Part shown: positions 16,901-24,047 of the stretch, piece after piece
How the letters are laid out: the number at the start of each line of letters is the position of its first letter
Position numbering within the stretch: the first letter of the stretch is position 1
Source: Candidatus Saccharimonadota bacterium
Lineage (GTDB): Bacteria; Patescibacteriota; Saccharimonadia; Saccharimonadales; UBA4665
DNA length: 50,124 bases
Direction of reading: 5' to 3'
Assembly (NCBI GenBank): GCA_003153395.1
Contig: PLYP01000011.1
Span: forward strand, 1-50,124
Notes under the pieces: generated by a model
What the model saw: the letters and a program-made list of their open reading frames with translations, nothing else
Database searches by the model: none
What the model was told of the DNA's origin: nothing
Translations under genes and position numbers: made by a program

Positions 16901-18250
16901 TTATTCTTTCTCTAGAAATAGGTTTAAAGCACTACGAACATCCGACACACCATTCAAGCCAGCGATTTTCTTGCCTGTTCTAATCTTTGGACCTATTACG
17001 CCGTCAAAACCTAGTTTTTTGGCTTCACTTATTCTCTTCTCTATATATGGTACGTGCCTTATTTCACCTGACAGTCCTACTTCTCCAAAAATGGCTGAAT
17101 TTCGCTTTAGCTGCAAATTTTTAGCTGCAGAACCAATAGCCATGCAAATCGCTAGATCCGCTGCCGGATCGTGAATCTGAATCCCGCCAACTATATTTAT
17201 ATATATGTCGTGTTCTGCCAGTCGAAGTTTAGTTCTTTTTTCTAACATAGCTATTAATAAGTTAAGTCTGTTGAGATCAAAGCCGCTGGAAGCTCGTTTA
17301 GGATAACCGTAGCTGGTTTTATTGACTAAGGCTTGAACTTCTACTAGTAGCGGCCGAGTGCCCTCTAGAGTAGCTAATACGACCGATCCATCGCTTATTT
17401 GTCGCTCAGCTAGAAGAGAAGCAGACGGGTTATCTACTGGCTTTAATCCTTGTTCAACCATTTCAAATATTCCGGCCTCATTAGTTGAGCCGAATCTATT
17501 CTTCACCGCCCTTAGTAGCTTGAAACCACCATAGCGATCGCCCTCTAGCTGTAATACGACATCAACGGAGTGTTCAAGAACTTTAGGACCGGCGATGGCG
17601 CCTTCTTTAGTTACATGACCGACGACAATCACTGCTGTATTACTTTGCTTAGCAGCTGTAGAAATCAGCTGACTGCTATTAGTTATTTGTGATACGCTGC
17701 CGGCCGAAGAGGATATGGCGCTGCAGGCAATAGCTTGGATTGAGTCTACAATTACTAGGGCAAACTTTCCCTGGGAAATAGTTGCTGCTATATCGTCCGC
17801 CGAATTACTGGTAGCCAACTGAAGATCATTTCGCAAAGTCCCTAGCCTTTTCGCTCTTAAGCCTACCTGATGTTCAGACTCTTCAGCACTCACATATAAA
17901 ACAGAATTTTTTGAAGCAACTTCATAAGCCAGCTGTAGCAGGAGTGTACTTTTTCCAATACCCGGCTGGCCAGCTAGTAAGCTTATACTACCAGTAACAA
18001 TTCCACCGCCAAAGACATCGTCGATTTCCTTAATATTTGCAAGTAGTCTTTTGCTATCGCTTTTTACGGCCATGCTTACGGATTTAGGACGCAAGAAATT
18101 GCCGCCGCTTATTATTTCGTTTAGATTACTGCTGCTGAGCTGCTCTTCAAGCGTGTTCCATTCGCCGCACTCCGGACAGCGGCCACTCCAGCTGATGGTC
18201 ATGTGACCACAATTAGTACAAATATATTTTGCAGAAGGTTTACGAGCCAA
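16901..18250 (-). CDS. radA: DNA repair protein RadA
   Basis: RecA-like ATPase acting in recombination and branch migration; 449 residues. It has an N-terminal zinc finger (Cys11, Cys14, Cys25, Cys28), Walker A GQPGIGKST (94-102), the RadA-specific KNRFG motif in LRAVKNRFGSTNEAG, and a C-terminal Lon-protease-like domain with no protease function expected. The start is TTG 18250, because an upstream in-frame stop excludes anything earlier and the finger needs this N-terminus. A GGAG lies 11 bases before it. It follows the clpC-HExxH pair on the same strand; clpC-radA adjacency is also known in Firmicutes. Confidence 0.95.
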   Translation of the reverse strand: MARKPSAKYICTNCGHMTISWSGRCPECGEWNTLEEQLSSSNLNEIISGGNFLRPKSVSMAVKSDSKRLLANIKEIDDVFGGGIVTGSISLLAGQPGIGKSTLLLQLAYEVASKNSVLYVSAEESEHQVGLRAKRLGTLRNDLQLATSNSADDIAATISQGKFALVIVDSIQAIACSAISSSAGSVSQITNSSQLISTAAKQSNTAVIVVGHVTKEGAIAGPKVLEHSVDVVLQLEGDRYGGFKLLRAVKNRFGSTNEAGIFEMVEQGLKPVDNPSASLLAERQISDGSVVLATLEGTRPLLVEVQALVNKTSYGYPKRASSGFDLNRLNLLIAMLEKRTKLRLAEHDIYINIVGGIQIHDPAADLAICMAIGSAAKNLQLKRNSAIFGEVGLSGEIRHVPYIEKRISEAKKLGFDGVIGPKIRTGKKIAGLNGVSDVRSALNLFLEKE

Positions 18251-18301
18251 AATATATATTCTCCATTATTTATATAAGTTTAGCATTGCTTAAAATAAAC
18301 T

Positions 18302-19309
18302 TTATTTATTGATAGTCGTCGGGTTATTGCTTAGCTCTTGGTAAAGCTGGTTTTCGGTAAGTTCTGTTGAATTCCTTGTATTAACTAAGGCGTTGTAGTT
18401 TACGACTAGGGTCTTTACTTGATCAACTTCACCGTTATATGAATTCACTAACTGGTTATATGTCGGCACTTCGGAGTTGTATGCAGCAATACTGCCATTA
18501 TTTTTTAAACTTAATAGCTGAGATTGGATTGAATTAATATTACTAAGTCTGGTAGTTAAATCTGATTCCAGGGTATCTATTTGAGCTTTTAGATTGTTCA
18601 AGTTTGAATCTTCCTCGGCAATTGCATTTTCGCGAGATGTAAATTCACTCTGATACTGAGCAGCAAATTTAGCAACCTGCTTACGGTTAGTAAAATATCG
18701 TGAGTAATATTTTTCTAGTGGGTCAGGCAAATTAGCGACTTCTGTGCCAAAGACAGAGTGCATTTCATTTACTACACTACTCGGTTCAGTCTTCTTATAT
18801 GAGGCAATCGTCGAAAGCAGCCGCTGATCATGCAGATCGTGGTTATAGAAATCTAGTAGCATGGCGTCTACTTTGGTTCTTTCATTGCCGCTTAACCTGT
18901 CGTACGCCGCATGAAGCATTTCGTGCGCTGAAGTAACCTGCATTACGCCATTTAATCTAGGGTCAACTATGTTTTGCACGAATATACCGCCTTGATTGCT
19001 GTGATAGCAGCCCAGGACAATTGTTTTTTCACCACCATTATTCGGACAATTTTTATTAAATGTTGCTTTTGTTTCTAGAGAAGGATGATTAACTTTAAAG
19101 ATCCGATTTGCATAGGCAGTCATAGTATCCTGAGAAGATAACTGTGATACTATTGCCGGTTCTATGTAGCCTCTTAAACGCCACCAATCTAATATGTTCT
19201 GGTAATTTAGATAGAGAAGGCAGGCTAGTCCAACGACTAGCAGCAGCGAAATTATTCCACTGTAGTGACGCTTAGATTTATATGAGTAATTACTCGTTTG
19301 TAATGGCAT
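18302..19309 (-). CDS. Membrane-anchored HExxH protein with coiled-coil tail
   Basis: Unnamed protein of 335 residues from ATG 19309; a TTG two codons upstream is possible. A single membrane helix (about 17-36) puts the rest outside the membrane. The extracellular domain contains HEMLH (129-133), a zinc-metallopeptidase HExxH motif, followed downstream by NEMHSVFGTE, where a third zinc ligand could lie, so a gluzincin-like peptidase is plausible. The last third (about 225-320) is a predicted coiled coil (EDSNLNNLKAQIDTLESDL). The gene overlaps the clpC 3' end by 20 bases, suggesting translational coupling, and has no RBS of its own. Its catalytic role is inferred from the motif only. Confidence 0.8.
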   Translation of the reverse strand: MPLQTSNYSYKSKRHYSGIISLLLVVGLACLLYLNYQNILDWWRLRGYIEPAIVSQLSSQDTMTAYANRIFKVNHPSLETKATFNKNCPNNGGEKTIVLGCYHSNQGGIFVQNIVDPRLNGVMQVTSAHEMLHAAYDRLSGNERTKVDAMLLDFYNHDLHDQRLLSTIASYKKTEPSSVVNEMHSVFGTEVANLPDPLEKYYSRYFTNRKQVAKFAAQYQSEFTSRENAIAEEDSNLNNLKAQIDTLESDLTTRLSNINSIQSQLLSLKNNGSIAAYNSEVPTYNQLVNSYNGEVDQVKTLVVNYNALVNTRNSTELTENQLYQELSNNPTTINK

Positions 19310-21770
19310 ATTCAAGTTCGCCTTTTCGCGTGGCTACTTGAATAATATCACCTTTGGTATATTTATCTTCTAGGATATCTACTGACAATTGATCTTCAAT
19401 TGTGTCCTGGATTAACCGTCTTAGGGGACGGACTCCATTATGGGCATCGTAACCATGATCCAGAAGATACTGTTTTGCGGTTGTACTTAACTGAACGCTT
19501 ATACCTTTTCTCTGCAAACGCTCTTTTAACTCATTAATTTGAAGATCTATTATTTTGTATATATCTTTTTGAGTTAAGGCTCTAAAGACTATAACTTTAT
19601 CTATTCGGTTCAGCAGCTCAGGTTTCATCATCTTTTTAAGTTCATCTTGCACCTGGTTCTTATTAGTCTCATGAAGATCATCCAGATTTTTCAACTCGCT
19701 AGAATTTTTGGCATGGAATCCCATCTGAGCTTCTTTTTGCAATTTTTGGGCACCAATATTACTGGTCATTATGACAATTGTATTAGTGAAATCTATTCTT
19801 CTCCCTTTGGCATCGGTGAGATATCCGTCTTCCAGTATTTGTAGCATCATATTAAACACGTCAGGGTGAGCCTTTTCAATCTCGTCGAACAGTACTAAAC
19901 TATACGGCTGTCGTCGTATTTTATCCGTTAATTGTCCTCCGTCATCGTAACCAACATATCCGGCAGGGGCGCCAACTAATCTCGATACGTTATGGTGCTC
20001 TCCAAATTCGCTCATGTCAATCTTTACTAATGCATTCTCACTACCAAAGAATTCTCTAGCCAGCACTCTGGCGAGTTCTGTTTTACCTACACCAGTTGGG
20101 CCAAGGAATATAAATGAGCCGATAGGACGCTTGTCGCTACCTATGCCGCTTCTATTTCGCCTAATTGCCCGGCTTACTGCCTGAACGGCTTCAGCCTGGC
20201 CGACAACATACTTTCCTAAAGTTTTTTCTAGTGTTAAAAGATATTTAGCTTCACTGCGGATTACTTTTTTAACTGGTACACCAGTAATTCTAGATACTAC
20301 ATCGGCTACATCTTCACTGGTTACTATTAACCGCTTGGTCTTACTTGTGTCAGCATGTAACTTCTTAAGCTGTTCATTAATTTGCGAAGCCCTGGTTTTA
20401 GCTTTAGCAGCTCTTTCGTAATCTTCAGTATCCACAGCTTCATCTATTTGTGCATTCACCAGCTTTAATTCTTTTTGCAAAGCTCTTACTTCGGGGCTGG
20501 TCTTACCTTTGTCAACTTTTAGATGTGCCGCCGTCTCGTCGATAAGATCGATGGCTTTGTCTGGCATATATCTATCGTTGATATACCTTTTTGCAAGTTG
20601 AGTGGCATCTTCCAGTACTTCGTCACTTAATGTTACGCCATGGAAGTTCTCGTAATGCCCTCTTAAACCCTTTAAGATGGCAAAAGTTTCACTAGTCGTA
20701 GTTTCCGGTACTTGAATAGGTTGGAAACGTCTCTCCAGTGCTGCGTCTTTTTCAATATGTTTCGTATATTCAGCGGTAGTTGTAGCGCCTATAAGCTGTA
20801 TTTTGCCCCTAGCAAGAGCTGGCTTTAATATGTTTCCGGCATCCATTGCACCCTCTGCTGCTCCGGCACCAACAATTAAGTGCAACTCATCTATAAAGAC
20901 AATTGTATGCTTATCTTTTTCTAGCTCGCTCATTACCTTTTTTAGCCGTTCTTCAAATTCGCCGCGGTATTTAGTCCCGGCAATCATTCCTGCTAAATCA
21001 AGAATTATTATTCTCTTATCGAGTAATGTGTCCGGTACATCTTCAGAGATTATTCTTTGCGCCAATCCTTCGACGATTGCGGTTTTACCTACGCCCGGTT
21101 CGCCAATTAGCACAGGGTTATTTTTTGTTCGTCTATTTAATATGGTGATAACTCGTCTTATTTGGTTGTCTCTGCCTACTACGGGATCTAATTTACCTTG
21201 ACGGGCCTGAAGAGTTAAGTCGGTACCAAAGAAATCCAGGGCAGTTTTCTTGCCTGCTTTCTTAGTCCTTCGCCTGGGATCACCGACAATTGGTTGCTCT
21301 TCGTATTGCTGGTGGTTTAGGAACTGCTCAAGTTCAGAATTTAAACCATCAATATTGACGTTCATATCCCTAAGAAGGATAGTTGCTCGAGCGTTCTTCT
21401 GGGAAAGTATACTGAAGAGAATGTGCTCAGTGCCGCAATAATCCTGAGAGTAGTCCTGGGCAATATCATAAGCCATTTTAAGAGTTAATTTAGCGGTCTC
21501 ACTAAGACCTTTGGCACCCACATTTACTACAAGGGTTTTAGGGGTTAGATTTAAAGCCAGTCGTGCTCGGTCAAGAGTTACTCCGGCGTCTCCAAGTATT
21601 TTTGATCCCATGCTGCCGTCCTGGGCGAGCACGCCAAGCAGTAAATGTTCAGTTCCGATATAAGCGCTGCCAAAAGAACGTGCAATAGCATCGGCATGTT
21701 TTAAGCTTTGTAATGCATTGTTTGTTAAGTGATTTAAAAATTCTTGAAAGTCAGGTGAGTCTGGCATCAT
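19290..21770 (-). CDS. clpC: ATP-dependent Clp protease ATP-binding subunit ClpC
   Basis: Hsp100 AAA+ unfoldase that feeds proteins into ClpP; 826 residues. Order: two ClpN repeats (about 10-155), AAA1 with Walker A GEPGVGKT (223-230), a middle region with a UVR-like segment (IDEAVDTEDYERAAKAK), AAA2 with Walker A GPTGVGKT, and the C-terminal D2-small domain. A QMGFH loop in AAA2 matches the hydrophobic-Gly-Phe motif used to dock ClpP. ATG 21770 and the next ATG 21767 are both possible, and GGGGGAA lies 11 bases upstream. The promoter overlaps a perfect CIRCE operator. The gene overlaps the HExxH gene at its 3' end. Confidence 0.97.
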   Translation of the reverse strand: MMPDSPDFQEFLNHLTNNALQSLKHADAIARSFGSAYIGTEHLLLGVLAQDGSMGSKILGDAGVTLDRARLALNLTPKTLVVNVGAKGLSETAKLTLKMAYDIAQDYSQDYCGTEHILFSILSQKNARATILLRDMNVNIDGLNSELEQFLNHQQYEEQPIVGDPRRRTKKAGKKTALDFFGTDLTLQARQGKLDPVVGRDNQIRRVITILNRRTKNNPVLIGEPGVGKTAIVEGLAQRIISEDVPDTLLDKRIIILDLAGMIAGTKYRGEFEERLKKVMSELEKDKHTIVFIDELHLIVGAGAAEGAMDAGNILKPALARGKIQLIGATTTAEYTKHIEKDAALERRFQPIQVPETTTSETFAILKGLRGHYENFHGVTLSDEVLEDATQLAKRYINDRYMPDKAIDLIDETAAHLKVDKGKTSPEVRALQKELKLVNAQIDEAVDTEDYERAAKAKTRASQINEQLKKLHADTSKTKRLIVTSEDVADVVSRITGVPVKKVIRSEAKYLLTLEKTLGKYVVGQAEAVQAVSRAIRRNRSGIGSDKRPIGSFIFLGPTGVGKTELARVLAREFFGSENALVKIDMSEFGEHHNVSRLVGAPAGYVGYDDGGQLTDKIRRQPYSLVLFDEIEKAHPDVFNMMLQILEDGYLTDAKGRRIDFTNTIVIMTSNIGAQKLQKEAQMGFHAKNSSELKNLDDLHETNKNQVQDELKKMMKPELLNRIDKVIVFRALTQKDIYKIIDLQINELKERLQRKGISVQLSTTAKQYLLDHGYDAHNGVRPLRRLIQDTIEDQLSVDILEDKYTKGDIIQVATRKGELEYAITNE

Positions 21771-21844
21771 AGCTTTGTCATTTCCCCCTATTTATATATA
21801 TTAGCGGCATTTAGGACGCTTGCTGTGTTAAATTGCCTACTAAT

Positions 21845-21872
21845 ATAATAGCACTTAGCACTCGCGGGTCAA
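21845..21872 (-). promoter_or_regulatory. clpC promoter
   Basis: Minus strand -35 TTGACC (21867-21872), 16-base spacer ending in TGC, -10 TATTAT (21845-21850), so it is also an extended -10. The -35 lies inside the CIRCE operator. The leader is about 68 bases and includes GGGGGAA (21782-21788) before the ATG. Confidence 0.8.
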
Positions 21873-21881
21873 GAGTGCTAA
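21855..21881. promoter_or_regulatory. CIRCE operator (HrcA site) at clpC
   Basis: Perfect TTAGCACTC, 9-base spacer, GAGTGCTAA. It covers the clpC -35 box and most of the spacer, the same geometry as at clpP. Confidence 0.95.
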
Positions 21882-21902
21882 TTAAAATCCTTTAAGCTAA
21901 CG

Positions 21903-22610
21903 TTAAAATTCTTCCCATTGTTGGATTTCGCCACTGGTATGAGCTGGTTCAGGCATAGGTCCATCACTAAATACATATGCTACAGTCACACCGAATCCAG
22001 CGTACATTATTTTTTCCAATTTGCCGGCAGCCGATATATATCTCTGCTTTTCGTCAACCATCCCTACTGCATTTTGCCAAGTTACATCGTCAGGAATTCC
22101 ACCTCTGATTGCAACTCTAGCTTCATCTATCTTGGGCCTAAGAGATTTATCCCAAAAATCTCCAGGATCAAAATCTTCACTTCTCAAAAATGGTATTGTT
22201 TCTTCTGACATTTGAGCTACTTGAAAGCTAAGCATTTCATGGGTATGTGCCCTGCCTATATCAGGATCATAACCAAATCCTTCAATAACCACAGTTCCAA
22301 ATAAGGCCCTAGAAGCATTTAAAAATTTACCAAAATGCTGGCGGGCAATAGTTGTGTCACCATTTAATTCACTTAGCTGGCTCTGCAGCGTGACAGCTCT
22401 GCTCCAATAGTTTGCAAGCTGATCGGACCATACCGAACGATGCTCAAGTCCGCCTTCTCTTAGATTTGCAAGATTAACACCGTGGCCAAACTTAACTGTT
22501 TCGGCATAATCCGCATCTTCAATGGCTACCCATTTTAAAACGTGTGCTGCCGCTTCCTGAACCGTTGTAGGGTGAGAACTATCTATTCCTCGCGAAGTTT
22601 CTATTGCCAT
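21903..22610 (-). CDS. Hypothetical protein, 235 aa
   Basis: Not recognised. A soluble-looking protein with mixed helix-forming sequence and no signal peptide or membrane segment. Features include EAAAHVLKWVAIEDADYAE near the N-terminus, an RAHTHEML stretch around 120-127 and an acidic, Pro-containing C-terminus (DGPMPEPAHTSGEIQQWEEF). It lies 40 bases after nusA, with an AT-rich -10-like TAATAC in the gap, and ends just before the clpC CIRCE element. It could be co-transcribed with nusA. No function can be proposed. Confidence 0.7.
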   Translation of the reverse strand: MAIETSRGIDSSHPTTVQEAAAHVLKWVAIEDADYAETVKFGHGVNLANLREGGLEHRSVWSDQLANYWSRAVTLQSQLSELNGDTTIARQHFGKFLNASRALFGTVVIEGFGYDPDIGRAHTHEMLSFQVAQMSEETIPFLRSEDFDPGDFWDKSLRPKIDEARVAIRGGIPDDVTWQNAVGMVDEKQRYISAAGKLEKIMYAGFGVTVAYVFSDGPMPEPAHTSGEIQQWEEF

Positions 22611-22650
22611 AATAGTTAACTAGTATTATGCACTCTTACCTCAAGCTTAA

Positions 22651-23847
22651 TTAATCGCCATGTTCTTCGATGGCTTCCAGTAGTGAATTCTCAAGTTCGT
22701 TTTTCTTCTTAAGTCTAGGCGTCTTTGGAAGTTCGGTGGTTTCTACTACTCCTTCTTTATCTGCTTCAGGCTTCTTTTCTACGTCATCAGTGTCAGTAGC
22801 GGTAGATACTTTGTCTGCTTCAATATCTAATTCGTAACCAGTAAGCTTGGAAGCTAGTCGTACGTTTTGACCGGCTTTACCAATAGCAATACTTAATTGG
22901 TCTTCAGGTACTATGACTCTAGCTTTTTTGGTCTTTTCGTCGAGGACTACTTTAGAAACTTTAGTAGGGCTAAGCGCTTGAGTAATGTATTCGACGGAAT
23001 CCTCAGCCCAAACAATAATATCTATTTTCTCCTGTTCGCCGACTTCAGATACTACGGCATTAACTCGTGTACCGTGGCCACCTACGAAAGTTCCTACAGG
23101 ATCTACGCCAGGAACATTGCTGGCAACGGCTATTTTACTTCGTACACCAGCTTCTCTAGCGATTCCTTTAATTTCAACCGCGCCGTTTTCCATTTCAGGA
23201 ACTTCAGCTCTAAATAGCCATTCTATAAAATCTTTATTGCCTCTTGAAACTACTAATTGCGGTCCTCTGAAGCCTCGTTCAACGTCTTTTAAGAATACTT
23301 TAAGTCTTTGGCCAGGATAGTATCTCTCACCCTGTATTTGTTCACTCTTTGGCATTATGCCCTGGGCCTTACCTAGATCTATACGGCAAATATTTCCTTC
23401 TACTCTTGATACTGTAGCGTTAATAACGGTCCCAATTTTATCCTCGTACTCCAGCATGACTACTTCTCTCTCAGCTTCTCTAAGCCTTTGAAGTATTACT
23501 TGCTTAGCGGTTTGAGCAGCTACTCTACCGAATTCTTCCGCTTTTTCGTGTACTTCTATAGTTTCGCCTACCAATGCATTTTTCTTTCTGGTTTGGGCTT
23601 CGCTTAAGCTCATTTCAAATGCTTCATTTTCAACTTTTTCAACTATATCCTTAGTGATATAGACATCTATATCGCCAGTATTAAGATTAATTGTGACCCT
23701 TATTTCTTGTTCTCTATCTCCATAGTCTCTTCTATAAGCCGCGGCAAGAGCCTGCTCGACGACTTCTTTAACTGAATCCTCGGGTAAATTCTTTTCCTCA
23801 GCGATAGTTCTAATTGCTACCGCCAGTTGTTTCATGTCTAATTCCAT
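22651..23847 (-). CDS. nusA: Transcription termination/antitermination factor NusA
   Basis: RNA polymerase-bound factor controlling pausing, intrinsic termination and antitermination; 398 residues. Order: N-terminal RNAP-binding domain (1-~125), S1 domain (about 130-195, IGTVINATVSRVEGNICRID), and KH1 and KH2 domains, the latter with the GKAGQNVRLA loop. A low-complexity acidic and basic tail of about 60 residues follows (TATDTDDVEKKPEADKE). It lacks the repeated acidic AR domains of E. coli NusA, as in most bacteria. A good AAAGGA ribosome-binding site lies 6 bases before ATG 23847. The 94-base leader contains an intrinsic terminator, described separately. Confidence 0.96.
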   Translation of the reverse strand: MELDMKQLAVAIRTIAEEKNLPEDSVKEVVEQALAAAYRRDYGDREQEIRVTINLNTGDIDVYITKDIVEKVENEAFEMSLSEAQTRKKNALVGETIEVHEKAEEFGRVAAQTAKQVILQRLREAEREVVMLEYEDKIGTVINATVSRVEGNICRIDLGKAQGIMPKSEQIQGERYYPGQRLKVFLKDVERGFRGPQLVVSRGNKDFIEWLFRAEVPEMENGAVEIKGIAREAGVRSKIAVASNVPGVDPVGTFVGGHGTRVNAVVSEVGEQEKIDIIVWAEDSVEYITQALSPTKVSKVVLDEKTKKARVIVPEDQLSIAIGKAGQNVRLASKLTGYELDIEADKVSTATDTDDVEKKPEADKEGVVETTELPKTPRLKKKNELENSLLEAIEEHGD

Positions 23848-23907
23848 GACTTGTCCTTTCTATTAAATTATCTGTAAGTTCTTTAGAGAATTAAGCAATA
23901 TTTAACT

Positions 23908-23934
23908 AAAAAATCCGACCTCTCTTGGCCGGAT
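23908..23934 (-). terminator. Intrinsic terminator in the nusA leader (attenuator)
   Basis: Read on the minus strand, ATCCGGCC (23927-23934) pairs with GGTCGGAT (23913-23920) around loop AAGAGA, giving 8 bp with one G-U. A run of six U (23908-23913) follows directly. It begins about 7 bases after the predicted +1 of the upstream promoter and ends about 60 bases before the nusA ATG. No minus-strand gene lies upstream that it could terminate. Confidence 0.8.
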
Positions 23935-23947
23935 ATCTACTAGATTA

Positions 23948-23976
23948 ATACTAATCCATATCAAACAATATGTCAA
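23948..23976 (-). promoter_or_regulatory. Strong promoter upstream of the nusA attenuator
   Basis: Minus strand -35 TTGACA (23971-23976, consensus), 17-base spacer, -10 TAGTAT (23948-23953). Predicted +1 near 23941. A second, weaker -10 (GATAAT, about 23864-23869) lies between the terminator and nusA and could give attenuator-independent transcription. Confidence 0.75.
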
Positions 23977-24031
23977 AGTACGCGCACAATAATTTAATAA
24001 CTTTAAGTTTAATAAGTTAAATTATCTCCCA

Positions 24032-24040
24032 TGATAAACT
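24032..24040 (+). promoter_or_regulatory. Extended -10 before the M1 aminopeptidase
   Basis: TGA-TAAACT, 7 bases before ATG 24048; predicted leader of about 1 base. No clear -35 box. Confidence 0.5.
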
Positions 24041-24047
24041 GGATTAA

